A stretch of DNA of 64,000 nucleotides from Anaerolineae bacterium (GCA_019637555.1 JAHBVK010000032.1:1-64000); one strand, 5' to 3'. Numbered from the stretch's first letter, positions 1-8,426 are shown. Notes: generated from the letters alone by a model not told the origin. Numbers and translations are program-made.

Positions 1-218
1 ACTTGGATGAGGCGAAGGAATTGCACGACGTGATCTTCCGTGCAGGCGTGGAAGCCGCAATGAAGGCGGGCGCGGTGCTGAACGATCATCACGGCGTCGG
101 GCTGCGGTTAGCGCCCTACATGCAGGCGCAGTACGGCGCGGGGATGGAGGCGCTAAGGAGCATCAAGCGGGCGCTCGATCCGAACAACGTGCTGTGTCCG
201 GGTAAGTTGGGGATGTAG
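1..218 (+). CDS. FAD-binding oxidase, C-terminal end (partial)
   Basis: Only the last 72 or so codons lie in the window; the reading frame is open to the left edge. The tail carries an HHGVG motif (about 28 residues from the left edge) and ends with DPNNVLCPGKLGM. This pairing is typical of the C-terminal domain of VAO-type FAD-linked oxidases such as GlcD/glycolate oxidase and alkyldihydroxyacetone-phosphate synthase, where the His pair lies near the flavin. The substrate cannot be told from the tail. The spacing of HHGVG to DPNN resembles the alkyl-DHAP synthase branch, but that is an impression. No downstream partner is on the same strand. Confidence 0.75.
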   Translation, partial: LDEAKELHDVIFRAGVEAAMKAGAVLNDHHGVGLRLAPYMQAQYGAGMEALRSIKRALDPNNVLCPGKLGM

Positions 219-255
219 GTTGTAGCTTACTATCAATTCACGTTTAATCGACTAT

Positions 256-279
256 GTAGGGGCGGGGCGCTGCCTCGCC
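256..279 (+). repeat. REP unit A (GTAG-headed)
   Basis: A 24-bp unit beginning GTAGGGGCGGGG and ending GCTGCCTCGCC. It is identical to the unit at 1090-1113 and inverted relative to 369-392 and 456-479. GTAG followed by a GC-rich imperfect palindrome is the signature recognised by RAYT transposases, one of which is encoded next door. Confidence 0.8.
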
Positions 280-368
280 TTTTTGATTTGATCTTCGCTT
301 GATCCTATTAATCCGTTTCAACCATGAATAACTTTGTCTAGCGGCTTAGGCGGAGGGTTTAAGAGGAG

Positions 369-392
369 GGCGAGGCAGCGCCCCACCCCGAC
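369..392 (-). repeat. REP unit B (diverged)
   Basis: Reads GGCGAGGCAGCGCCCC then ACCCCGAC, the reverse complement of unit A with two changes. With unit A it forms an inverted pair, the usual arrangement of paired REPs. The open frame across this stretch (334-543) is only repeat sequence and I do not regard it as a gene. Confidence 0.75.
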
Positions 393-455
393 GGTTTATC
401 TTGATCTTGTCGGTGTGGTGATTGCGATAGTTGGGAGAGAACCGGTTGAATGCAG

Positions 456-479
456 GGCGAGGCAGCGCCCCGCCCCTAC
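456..479 (-). repeat. REP unit C, supplies the RAYT stop codon
   Basis: An exact reverse complement of unit A. Its GTAG head overlaps the 3' end of the RAYT gene: the TAG stop codon (476-478, minus strand) is the TAG of GTAG. With unit E at 1090-1113 it brackets the transposase gene as an inverted pair. Confidence 0.8.
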
Positions 480-1063
480 GTTGATTTTGGTGCCTGTGCT
501 GGATTTTCGGAGTCGGTATCCCAATTCGTTGGATTATCGATGATGTATTGGCGAATGCGGTTTAGGGCGATTTCATCTCGGATGATGTGTTCGTAAAAGC
601 TGCGCTGCCAAACAGGAAATCCGGGCGTATTACGAAGACGATTTATCTGTTTGGTGGCGACAGATTTAAATGAGCCGATGATCGAGCCGAGCGTGCCGGA
701 AGGTGCGTTTCGCAGGATAGTCGTATCGGGTTGTGCGCGTGGGAAGGGGATATAAGAAGAAGAGAGCGAGGCACGCCCCGCCCCTACGTGATTTGTGATC
801 ACAAGGATGGCATGGAAATGGTTAGGCATGACGATAAATTCGTCCAATTCGACCGGATGATGATCAGGCAGTGTTAGCCAGCAGTCAAAGACTAGCTGAC
901 CGATTTCGGTTAACTGGACAGTGCCATCGCTAATACTCCCGAAAAGCTCCTCCCGTAGGTGTGTACAAATTGTCATGAAGTACGCCCCTTTGTTACTGTA
1001 GTCGTACCCTTCTAAGCGAGTAGAATGTCGGTGATAACGATCAGGATCAAGTAATTGGGACAT
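476..1063 (-). CDS. REP-associated tyrosine transposase (RAYT, Y1/HUH family)
   Basis: A 195-residue single-strand DNA transposase of the IS200-like Y1 family, REP-associated branch. The HUH motif is in MPNHFHAI (His82 and His84) and the catalytic tyrosine is Tyr157 in FYEHIIRD. These are the residues RAYTs use to cleave at a GTAG-headed hairpin. I chose the ATG at 1063 because it starts just before the conserved RRxS/GYDYS-type N-terminus (here RLEGYDYSN). The longer frame to 1174 would translate a REP unit and overlap the next gene. GTAG repeats surround the gene, and one lies inside it, encoding VGAGRASL at residues 93-100. The gene has no inverted terminal repeats of a classical IS, so it is better seen as a domesticated or self-bracketed RAYT than a full IS. 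Confidence 0.92.
   Translation of the reverse strand: MSQLLDPDRYHRHSTRLEGYDYSNKGAYFMTICTHLREELFGSISDGTVQLTEIGQLVFDCWLTLPDHHPVELDEFIVMPNHFHAILVITNHVGAGRASLSSSYIPFPRAQPDTTILRNAPSGTLGSIIGSFKSVATKQINRLRNTPGFPVWQRSFYEHIIRDEIALNRIRQYIIDNPTNWDTDSENPAQAPKST
765..787 (-). repeat. REP unit D inside the RAYT coding sequence
   Basis: A 23-bp copy of the same unit (AGCGAGGCA then CGCCCCGCCCCTAC) with one base deleted relative to the others. It lies in frame within the transposase gene and encodes VGAGRASL, between the HUH motif and the tyrosine helix, in a part of the protein that is variable in length in this family. Confidence 0.75.
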
Positions 1064-1089
1064 TGACCACCTATCGACACAACGCAATT

Positions 1090-1113
1090 GTAGGGGCGGG
1101 GCGCTGCCTCGCC
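1090..1113 (+). repeat. REP unit E upstream of RAYT
   Basis: Identical to unit A and in the same orientation. It lies 27 bp upstream of the transposase ATG, between it and the 3' end of the membrane protein gene at 1141. Confidence 0.8.
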
Positions 1114-1140
1114 CATCATGCCAACGCCAAATGAATCCCA

Positions 1141-2238
1141 CTACCCCACCAACAGCAGTCCCCAGACCAGCCACAGCGAACTGTAGATCAGGGCGCGGCG
1201 TTCGCGTTTGAGCGCGGCGTAGAGCAGCACCATCGCCACCAATCCGGGCATGAAGCGCGCCAAGCCTAACGCTTCGCGGTAAGTGGAATAAGGTACGAAC
1301 AGCATGATCGCGGCGTTGGCGAGCAGCAGCAGCGTGTACTCATTGCGCCGCCCGCTGATCAGATCGCGCCCGCCTTTCCACAAGCCCCACAACGACGGCA
1401 CGACGGCGAACAGCAGCGCGGGGAAGCCAAACAGCAGCAGCGCGGCGATCCCTTTCTCCAAGCCGATGCGCCAGATGCCCATGAAGGGGATGATCTCGAA
1501 GGGAGTCGCCATCGCGCCGCCGGAACCGACTCCGAACGCGCCGAACCAGCTCCGCAGCACAACTTGCCAGATCACGAATGGCAGCACCGCGATCAGCAGC
1601 AGACGCAGCGTTGCCCACCAGCGACGGTCTAATACGAACTGCGCCAGATAAGCGGCGGTGAAGATCAGCGTGGTTTCTTTGGCGAAGGCAGCGGCAAGCA
1701 GCAAGATCGCCTGTAGAGTCCACTGCTTCCGCGCCGCTAACCAGATCGCCGCCAGCGCCAAGCCATACGCCAGTGGTTCGGGCGTATTCACCCGCGCCGC
1801 GAAGAAGACGCCACCGAATAGCGCATAGATCAGGGCGTACCAGCGACTGACCTTCAGATCGACCAGCAGCGACTCCAGCGCCAGCGTGCCCAGCATCATG
1901 CCCGCCACGTTGATCGCCAGCAGCGCCCAGATGATCCCGACGCTGTTTTGCAGACCGAGAAAACGCGCGGTGATCGGATGCAGGATACGCTGATAACGGT
2001 AGGCGGGGACATCGAGGCAGGGCGCGGCGTTCGTCGGATCAAGGGCGATGCAGTAGGCGAACTGCCCATCGTAGCCCGCCGATCCGCTGATGGTGGGATA
2101 GACGAACTCCAGCGGATTACTGCCGTTACGGAAGTAGATCAGGGCGAAGTAGAGCAGATAAATTACTAGCGCCAGCGTGACCGGACGCAGCAATCGTAAT
2201 CGCCGTCGTGGTGCTGTTGCCGTCGTTGCCGTCGTCAT
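1141..2238 (-). CDS. Polytopic membrane protein, GT-C glycosyltransferase-like
   Basis: 365 residues with about nine or ten hydrophobic segments beginning at residue 18. The first extracytoplasmic loop holds GYDGQFAY, then LDP and YRYQRILHP. This arrangement is found in a family of predicted membrane glycosyltransferases/cell-surface polysaccharide proteins, with an acidic residue in loop 1 as in GT-C enzymes. The gene's ATG overlaps the TGA of the upstream gene (ATGA at 2235-2238), so the two are translationally coupled. A role in building envelope glycans fits the neighbouring glycosyltransferase cluster on the other strand. The sugar donor and acceptor cannot be read from sequence. Confidence 0.6.
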   Translation of the reverse strand: MTTATTATAPRRRLRLLRPVTLALVIYLLYFALIYFRNGSNPLEFVYPTISGSAGYDGQFAYCIALDPTNAAPCLDVPAYRYQRILHPITARFLGLQNSVGIIWALLAINVAGMMLGTLALESLLVDLKVSRWYALIYALFGGVFFAARVNTPEPLAYGLALAAIWLAARKQWTLQAILLLAAAFAKETTLIFTAAYLAQFVLDRRWWATLRLLLIAVLPFVIWQVVLRSWFGAFGVGSGGAMATPFEIIPFMGIWRIGLEKGIAALLLFGFPALLFAVVPSLWGLWKGGRDLISGRRNEYTLLLLANAAIMLFVPYSTYREALGLARFMPGLVAMVLLYAALKRERRALIYSSLWLVWGLLLVG

Positions 2239-2834
2239 TCGCGCTCGACCACCAAGCCATAACCGCGCCGCAGCACTTCATTCAATCCTTCCGTCAGCTT
2301 CATGGCGTCGCGCGTCCACGCGGCGCGGGTCGGAGTCTGCTCTGCAAGCGTAAGACACTGCGTGTGCAGGGCGCGAGTATCTTCCGGTGAGACGTAGCCT
2401 ACGATCTCCCACATGGCGCGTAGACCTTCTTGAAAGCCCGCTTGAACGATGCCTTCTGTACCCGGCAAGCCCGGAATCCCTGTGCTGAAATCGGCGGGGA
2501 AGGGCAACGCCGGATTCAACTCGGCGCTCTCCAGCGGCAGACGCAGCAGATCGGGCTGATGGTAGGCGAGGATCAACGGATAGGTTAGCCCCACGATCAA
2601 GCCATCGGGATCGTGATCTTCGACCTGTGCGCTGCGCTCGGTGAACAGCCAGCTATAATCCTCGTTCGCCAGCGCGTCGTTCAAATCCCACTCGCCAAGC
2701 AGCGCCTCGTTGCGGATAGCCAGCACGTCTTTAGCGGGCGAGAGATTGCCTCTGAAAATAGCCGCTTTCATGGCGGGCAGCGCTTCGTTGAGGTAGCTTT
2801 TGATGTCAAATGCCGTGAGGATCAAGTGTCCCAC
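2235..2834 (-). CDS. Conserved hypothetical protein coupled to GT-C-like gene
   Basis: 199 residues with no signal peptide, membrane segment or motif I can name. The sequence is soluble, acidic, and rich in Leu, Pro and Trp. An alternative start is the Met at residue 22 (MKAAIFRGN), which would remove a poorly constrained N-terminus. It is the first gene of a two-gene unit, sharing ATGA with the membrane protein downstream, so it may act with that protein. Function unknown. Confidence 0.6.
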   Translation of the reverse strand: MGHLILTAFDIKSYLNEALPAMKAAIFRGNLSPAKDVLAIRNEALLGEWDLNDALANEDYSWLFTERSAQVEDHDPDGLIVGLTYPLILAYHQPDLLRLPLESAELNPALPFPADFSTGIPGLPGTEGIVQAGFQEGLRAMWEIVGYVSPEDTRALHTQCLTLAEQTPTRAAWTRDAMKLTEGLNEVLRRGYGLVVERE

Positions 2835-2950
2835 TGGTGCTTATCATCCTGAAACAAAAGTGCGATTCTGAATCCCGTAAAAGGTGACTAAGATTATACA
2901 GTTGATCGCCCATCTGAGCAGAAACCCTCACTGCCATCAGGATAATCACT

Positions 2951-4444
2951 ATGACCGCTGCCACATCATCCCGCTTTAGGCTACCTTTACTAGACACCCG
3001 GCGGCTGATGGTGGCGCTGCTGTTCATCCTGATCTTTGCTATGGCGACGCGCATCCCCGTCGATACCGATACGTGGTGGCACGTCCGCAGCGGCGAATGG
3101 ATGCTCGATAACGGCAGAATCTTGATGCAAGACCCCTTCTCTTTCACCCGCGAGGGGCAGGCGTGGATCAATCACAGTTGGGGCGCACAACTAATCATGG
3201 TGCTGTTTTACCGCGCGCTTGGCAACGCCGGATTAGCCTTCTACACGGCGATTCTGGCGACGGCGGGCATGGCGGTGGTCTATTTGATGTGCGAAGGTAA
3301 TGTTTATGTGCGCGCCTTCGTGATCGTGATCGCGGCGGCAGCGGCGGCGGTGTTCTGGTCAGCACGTCCGCAGATGACCTCGTTTTTCCTCAGTACGGTG
3401 ACGCTCTATCTGCTGCATCTGTATAAACGCAAGCACATAGATCGCCTGTGGCTGCTGCCTCTACTGATGATCCTATGGGTGAACCTGCATGGCGGATTCG
3501 CCATCGGCTTCATCCTGCTGTTCGGCATGATCGGTGGCGAGGTCTTGGGACGCCTCTTTGACGGCGCGAATCCTGATGTGCTATCGTGGCGGCAGATCGG
3601 CAAACTGACGCTGATCACGGCGCTGTGTGCGCTGGCGCTGGTGGTTAATCCCAACACCGTGCAGATGTGGGGCTATCCTTTCCGCACCTTCGGCATCGGC
3701 GTGTTGCAGCAGTTCATTCAAGAGTGGAACTCGCCCAACTTTCACGGGCGGGAGACGTGGCCCTTCATCTTTTTGCTGCTCGGCACGTTAGCGGCGGTGG
3801 GACTCGGCAGCAAGCGCATCGACTGGACGGATCTGGCGCTGGTCAGTGGGACGGCGTTCATGTCGCTCTACGCCGGACGCAACATCGCCACCTTCGCCAT
3901 CGTCGCTGCACCGGTGCTGACACGGCATCTGCACGCGCTGCTGGAAGAACGCGGGTTGCGGCTGGGGCGTCCACGACCAGTACGTGCTGTCGGCTTGGTC
4001 ATTAACTACCTGCTGCTATTACTAGTCTTAGTCGGAGCGCTGCTGTACATCGTGGGCATCCTCTTACCGTCCTCCGTCGCTAAAGCGCAAACAGAATATC
4101 TGCCCGTCGAGGCGGCGAACTACCTCAATAAGTCAGTCGATCCAGCGACGGCGGGCAACCTGTTCAACAGCTATAACTGGGGCGGTTATTTGCTGTTCGC
4201 CGCGCCGCAGTTCAAAGTCTTCGTCGATGGGCGCACCGATCTTTACGACGACGAACTGCTGCGCGAGTGGATCGACGCGGCGACGGGAAAGAACTGGCAG
4301 CAGATTTTCGAGAAGTGGCGGATCGGGCTGGTGGTGATCGAGAAGGATGGTTCGCTTGCCGGATTGCTGCGTAGCGACGCCGCGTGGCAAGAAGTCTACA
4401 GCGACGACAAAGCCGCAATCTTCAAACGGAGCGCGGCATCGTGA
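2951..4444 (+). CDS. Polytopic membrane protein, GT-C-like with C-terminal soluble domain
   Basis: 497 residues. The first membrane segment is at about residues 15-33, followed by a loop with DTDTWWHVRSGEWML and DPFSFTREGQAWINHSW. This is the conserved first loop of a family of predicted membrane glycosyltransferases. About ten further hydrophobic segments follow to residue 375. A soluble C-terminal domain then carries NWGGYLLF and KVFVDGRTDLYDD, also a family signature. AGGA at 2940-2943 is a plausible ribosome site. The stop codon overlaps the GTG start of the next gene (GTGA at 4441-4444), making this the first of three coupled membrane genes. Substrate unknown. Confidence 0.65.
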   Translation: MTAATSSRFRLPLLDTRRLMVALLFILIFAMATRIPVDTDTWWHVRSGEWMLDNGRILMQDPFSFTREGQAWINHSWGAQLIMVLFYRALGNAGLAFYTAILATAGMAVVYLMCEGNVYVRAFVIVIAAAAAAVFWSARPQMTSFFLSTVTLYLLHLYKRKHIDRLWLLPLLMILWVNLHGGFAIGFILLFGMIGGEVLGRLFDGANPDVLSWRQIGKLTLITALCALALVVNPNTVQMWGYPFRTFGIGVLQQFIQEWNSPNFHGRETWPFIFLLLGTLAAVGLGSKRIDWTDLALVSGTAFMSLYAGRNIATFAIVAAPVLTRHLHALLEERGLRLGRPRPVRAVGLVINYLLLLLVLVGALLYIVGILLPSSVAKAQTEYLPVEAANYLNKSVDPATAGNLFNSYNWGGYLLFAAPQFKVFVDGRTDLYDDELLREWIDAATGKNWQQIFEKWRIGLVVIEKDGSLAGLLRSDAAWQEVYSDDKAAIFKRSAAS

Positions 4445-5688
4445 AAGAGTTCGCCCTGCTGCGAGATCGGCGCACGCTGCTTTATCTGTTAATTGGGTTC
4501 CGCCTGATGCTGCTGATCGTCTACCAGCCATATCTGATCAATGGTGTCGAGCGCGGACTCTCGACCTTTGGCGACTTCCAGCATTACTACAATCTGGCGG
4601 CGCTGTCGGGGCAGGGATCGCTGCCTTACCGCGATTACTGGTACGAGTTCCCGCCCGTATTCCCACTGATCTCGCTGACGGCGTATTCGCTGACGGGCAC
4701 AGCCGCCGATTTCACCGCCTACGCTACGCTGCTTGCCATCATCATGCTGGCGTTCGATGTCGGCAATCTGCTGCTGATCATGCGCCTGGGATCGCGCTTG
4801 CACGGCGAGGGAACGGGCATCGCGCTCGGCTGGATTTACGGATTGCTTGCCGCGCCGCTGATCTTCTCCTCGTGGACGTTCGAGCCGATCGTCTGTTTCG
4901 CGCTGCTGCTAGTGCTGACGTGGCTGACCGAACGGCGCGATCTGCCCGCCGCGCTTGCCATCGCCTTCGGTGCGCTGACCAAGCTGTATCCGCTTATCTT
5001 GCTGGCGGCGGTATGGCGCTTTCGTCACCGCGATCAGGCGATCCGCGTCACGGCGATCACAGTGGCGGTCACTGCTGTTGGCATCGCCGCCATGCTGCAG
5101 ATCGCGGGCAAATTCGGCGTCCCTTCGCTGGCGGCGCAGTTCAACAAGGCGAGTTACCAGACGGTCTGGGCGCTGATCGACGGCAACTATCGCACAGGTA
5201 ATTTTGGTCCCATTGCCGATCACTTCCTGCCGGAGAAGGCATACGAACTGTTGGGCAATCCCGCGCGGATTCCCTCGTGGCTGCGGCTGATCCCTTTCGC
5301 GCTGATCGGTGCGTTCGTCTATGCGCGTACCCGCCGCTTCGATGATCGCGGGCTGCTGGCGTTTGCGACTATCACCATCACCATTTTCTTCCTGTGGTCG
5401 CAGGGCTGGAGTCCGCAGTGGTTAATGGTGCTGATCCCATTGCTGCTGCTGAATTTTCCAGATCGCAACGGTGTGTTGATCTCGTTACTGCTGATGCTCG
5501 GTAGTTTCATCGAGTATCCGCTGCTGTTCGCCCGCACCGCCGAAACTGCTGGCGCGATCAGCGGATCTCAGCTTCCCATCTTCACCGCGCTGATCCTGCT
5601 GCGAACCGCGATTCTGATCGGCGTGAGTATGGCGCTGTACCGTTCGCTGCGCCTGCAACGTGATCCGAGTGAGGTGACGGCGACATGA
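4441..5688 (+). CDS. GT87-like (DUF2029) membrane mannosyltransferase
   Basis: 415 residues from a GTG start that overlaps the preceding stop as GTGA. The longer frame from 4384 would overlap the previous gene by 60 bases without reason. The first loop has GDFQHYYNLAALSGQGSLPY followed by RDYWYEFPPVFPL, the aspartate and PYRDY-EYPP pattern typical of GT87/DUF2029 polyprenyl-phosphate-sugar transferases. ALTKLYPLILL in the middle matches a second family signature. About eleven membrane segments are visible. It lies in a chain of coupled genes and probably transfers a sugar on the outer face of the cytoplasmic membrane. The acceptor is unknown. Confidence 0.72.
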   Translation: MKEFALLRDRRTLLYLLIGFRLMLLIVYQPYLINGVERGLSTFGDFQHYYNLAALSGQGSLPYRDYWYEFPPVFPLISLTAYSLTGTAADFTAYATLLAIIMLAFDVGNLLLIMRLGSRLHGEGTGIALGWIYGLLAAPLIFSSWTFEPIVCFALLLVLTWLTERRDLPAALAIAFGALTKLYPLILLAAVWRFRHRDQAIRVTAITVAVTAVGIAAMLQIAGKFGVPSLAAQFNKASYQTVWALIDGNYRTGNFGPIADHFLPEKAYELLGNPARIPSWLRLIPFALIGAFVYARTRRFDDRGLLAFATITITIFFLWSQGWSPQWLMVLIPLLLLNFPDRNGVLISLLLMLGSFIEYPLLFARTAETAGAISGSQLPIFTALILLRTAILIGVSMALYRSLRLQRDPSEVTAT

Positions 5689-6914
5689 CCAGAAAAGTCG
5701 TACTGATCGCGTTCTTCTCCCTGTTCTTTGCGCTGCTGGTGTGGGCGATGTACACCTATTTCACCAAGCCGTATCCGGGTGCGAACGACTTTTTTCAGCG
5801 TTGGCATGGCGCACACGCATTCTGGGTGGAAGGCAAGAATCCCTACAGCGATGAAGTCTCGCTAGGCGCTGAGATGTATCTCTACGGCGCACCCGCCAGC
5901 AGCGATCCGGCGCTGGATCAGTACCCCGGCGATTTTCTGTACCCCTTCCCGATGGCGATCTTACTCGCGCCGATAGCGATATTAAACGAATATGCGCTTG
6001 CCTCCGCGATCTGGTTGGTGCTGACGGGGACGCTGGTCGGGCTATCCTTCGCGCTGTTGGCACAGATGTACGGTTGGAAGCTCTCGCCGTTGATGCTGGT
6101 GTTCGGCGTGGCATGGGCGGTGACGTTGTATCCCGATGCACGCGGCTTGTTTCTCGGTCAGCCGGGCACGATCACCGTCTGTCTGCACTTGATCGCGCTG
6201 TGGGCGATCTGGAGGAAGCAGGACATCCTCGCCGGAGTGCTGTTGGCGCTGTCGATCTACAAACCGCAGATCGGGTTCCTGATCATCCCCTTTCTGCTGC
6301 TGTGGGCGCTGCGAGTCTATCGCTGGCGTATCGTGATCAGCTTCGGCGTCACGGCGGGCGCATTGATCCTGCTCTCGTTCCTGTTCGTCCCTTCGTGGTT
6401 GGGCGATTGGCTGCAACAGGCGGCGCAATATACTGGCTACACGCGCATCGGATCGCCGGTGTGGGTGGTGACGCACGTTTATTTGCCTTTCCTCGGTGAT
6501 GCGGGCGAACTGCTGATCGGCGCATTACTGGTTCTGTTCATGCTGTGGGCGTGGTGGCGCGTGATCTGGCGCAACGAACAGGCGTTGTTCGCGTGGACAG
6601 CGGCGCTGACTCTGGCGGTCACTCATCTGATCGCCGTGCGTACCGCCACGCCGCACTTCGTCGCCTATCTGCCCGTGCTGGTGCTGACCATGCGCCAGAT
6701 CGCCCGCACGGATCGGCGCACAGGATCGCTGCGTGCTGCCGCCGTGATGGTCGCGCTCAGTGCCGCGCTGTGGGTATTATTCCTGACTACACTGGAGGGG
6801 CGCTTCGAGCATCCCGCCAACTATTTGCCGCTGCCCTTCGGATCGCTGATTCTGTTATCCTTGCTGCGGCGCGATTGGTGGCGACTGCCGATCCCCACAT
6901 CGCCAGCCTCGTGA
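5685..6914 (+). CDS. GT87 (DUF2029) family membrane glycosyltransferase
   Basis: 409 residues. After a first membrane segment (about 6-24) comes NDFFQRWHGAHAFWVEGKNPY, then DFLYPFPMAIL, and later LSIYKPQIGFLIIP. These are the three signatures of GT87 enzymes, with the Asp as probable catalytic base. The enzyme should use a polyprenyl-phosphate sugar on the periplasmic/outer side. The ATG overlaps the previous TGA (ATGA at 5685-5688), so it is the third and last gene of the coupled set. It converges on the gyrI-like gene 17 bp downstream. Confidence 0.8.
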   Translation: MTRKVVLIAFFSLFFALLVWAMYTYFTKPYPGANDFFQRWHGAHAFWVEGKNPYSDEVSLGAEMYLYGAPASSDPALDQYPGDFLYPFPMAILLAPIAILNEYALASAIWLVLTGTLVGLSFALLAQMYGWKLSPLMLVFGVAWAVTLYPDARGLFLGQPGTITVCLHLIALWAIWRKQDILAGVLLALSIYKPQIGFLIIPFLLLWALRVYRWRIVISFGVTAGALILLSFLFVPSWLGDWLQQAAQYTGYTRIGSPVWVVTHVYLPFLGDAGELLIGALLVLFMLWAWWRVIWRNEQALFAWTAALTLAVTHLIAVRTATPHFVAYLPVLVLTMRQIARTDRRTGSLRAAAVMVALSAALWVLFLTTLEGRFEHPANYLPLPFGSLILLSLLRRDWWRLPIPTSPAS

Positions 6915-6931
6915 CAAAGCCGCCCCATACG

Positions 6932-7501
6932 TCAATCAGCCAGCTTAATCGCCACCTCAACTTCCCATTTCGTTTTAAGCGGCTGGATTTTAGGATCGGT
7001 CAGATAGGCTTCATAGCGCGACTTGAAGGCAGTGCCCTTCGGATCAGCCCATTGATCAAACGCAAGTCCGTTCTCGATGCCCCATCTGGTTAAGGCTCCG
7101 TTGCCAGTATAGCCGTTGTTAATGTAAATCAGGCTGGCATAGCGACCAGCAGGCAGCACGCCGAGACGCACGCGACCATTACCCGGCAACGCTTCAGCAA
7201 CCGGAATCCCGACTTCAATATCCATCTCGCCTTCCATATTGATGACGTGGTAGCGAAGAATTGGCGACCCTGCTGGCTCGATGCCCTCTTGTTTCAGCCA
7301 CGCTCTTAACTCCTTAAACAGATGCTTGTCAACCACCGTGAACATGCCCTTAAAGGGAGTCTGCGTCCTGATCCCCATATAGTGCTGTTCGGGGCGCTCG
7401 TCGATCTTAGGTTTGCCAACGAGGGTACGGTTAACCAAGGTGAAACGACTATCGTGCGGTTCGGGCTGCTTAACGATCTTGGGTTTTGTAGCTTTGGTCA
7501 T
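6932..7501 (-). CDS. GyrI-like small-molecule-binding domain protein
   Basis: 189 residues of the GyrI-like/AraC-effector-binding (SOUL-like) fold without a DNA-binding domain. Recognisable stretches are MGIRTQTPFKGMF near residue 41, a central GIPVAEALPGNGRV, LPAGRYASLIYINNGY (the P-x-G-x-Y-A core strand), and KWEVEVAIKL at the end. Such stand-alone domains bind small hydrophobic or cationic ligands. The ATG overlaps the TGA of the upstream MerR-type regulator, which has the same kind of ligand domain, so the pair probably deals with the same compound. Ligand unknown. Confidence 0.8.
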   Translation of the reverse strand: MTKATKPKIVKQPEPHDSRFTLVNRTLVGKPKIDERPEQHYMGIRTQTPFKGMFTVVDKHLFKELRAWLKQEGIEPAGSPILRYHVINMEGEMDIEVGIPVAEALPGNGRVRLGVLPAGRYASLIYINNGYTGNGALTRWGIENGLAFDQWADPKGTAFKSRYEAYLTDPKIQPLKTKWEVEVAIKLAD

Positions 7502-8316
7502 GAACGTTTCTCCACTGGATACTGAATTTCGGTTGCAGAATCTGTCATATTCTCCCGATCATGCTTGATATAGATTTCACGGTAGGTGCCGACAGTCTCA
7601 TAGCTATGGGCTTCAATCCACCTGAGCAGCGCTGTATGCTCCTGAACTAAATTCTTGAACGCCCCGTAATGGATCACTGAGGCGACCTGAGTGCGTGGCA
7701 ATTCATAGACCTTGACCTGATCCGAACCCGGCACGGCGTGGTCAATCGGAACGGCTGCCTCCGCCACTTCATTGGCGAGTGTCTCAGCGGGTTGATGCCA
7801 TATCGCAAACCAATCGCCAATGGCTCTAGCACCATTTGTCGTGGCGTAGTTGTAGGCTTCAAACAGAGCCGCATCCAGATACAGCGGAACCTGATCATTG
7901 GTTGGAATAGTGACGCTGCGCGAGGCAATCAGCACCGCTGGAACCATTTTCAAGACAACATCGTACTCTGGCATATTGTCCTCCGATTCGATTTGCTTCA
8001 GTCGGACTTCAATACGTGTCAGTCGCGCCTGCTCATCCGCAATTTGCTGTTGGACTTCTGCCTGTTTCAGTTTCAACATGCCGCGTAATTGTTCTACAGT
8101 CAGACCATTCAGCACTTGCTCAATCTGATCTAGCGAAAACCCCAAATCCTTCAGGGCTAGAATCCGGTTGAGGCGCGGCAACTGCGCAACTGAGTAGTAG
8201 CGATAGTTGGTAGCAATATCGACAGCAATAGGCTTAAGCAGGTCGATCTCGTCATAATGCCGTAAGGTCACGACTGAAACTTGACCGATACGGGCAAAAT
8301 CACCGATTCTGATCAT
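7498..8316 (-). CDS. MerR family regulator with GyrI-like effector domain
   Basis: 272 residues. Residues 1-70 are a MerR winged helix (IGDFARIGQVSVVTLRHYDEIDLLKP, then YRYYSVAQLPRLNRILALKDLGFSLDQIEQVL; shown here in pieces of the same stretch). Residues 75-115 form the dimer coiled coil, and 118-265 a GyrI-like ligand domain with the MVPAVLIASRS and YGAFKNL strands. This BmrR/BltR-like layout is typical of drug-responsive activators. Its own promoter region has a 19-bp spacer, the MerR hallmark. It is coupled by ATGA to the stand-alone GyrI-like gene. I infer control of its own operon; the inducing compound is unknown. Confidence 0.9.
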   Translation of the reverse strand: MIRIGDFARIGQVSVVTLRHYDEIDLLKPIAVDIATNYRYYSVAQLPRLNRILALKDLGFSLDQIEQVLNGLTVEQLRGMLKLKQAEVQQQIADEQARLTRIEVRLKQIESEDNMPEYDVVLKMVPAVLIASRSVTIPTNDQVPLYLDAALFEAYNYATTNGARAIGDWFAIWHQPAETLANEVAEAAVPIDHAVPGSDQVKVYELPRTQVASVIHYGAFKNLVQEHTALLRWIEAHSYETVGTYREIYIKHDRENMTDSATEIQYPVEKRS

Positions 8317-8347
8317 CTTGTTATCCTATGCGCACAGAGCTGTAATA

Positions 8348-8378
8348 ACTATACGGTCTCAGGTAAGGTTAGAGTCAA
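8348..8378 (-). promoter_or_regulatory. MerR-type promoter with 19-bp spacer
   Basis: On the minus strand, TTGACT (8378-8373) and TATAGT (8353-8348) are separated by 19 bp instead of 17. This overlong spacer is the classic target that MerR-family activators untwist. It lies 32 bp upstream of the merR-like ATG at 8316, so autoregulation is likely. Confidence 0.65.
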
Positions 8379-8426
8379 GAAGTAGTTTCAGAGACAATCC
8401 TGAAGTCTGTGGAGTCGAGGAGTAAT

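Noticed and set aside
1064-1174. N-terminal extension of the RAYT
   Set aside because: It translates REP unit E and overlaps the membrane protein gene; family members start near the ATG at 1063.
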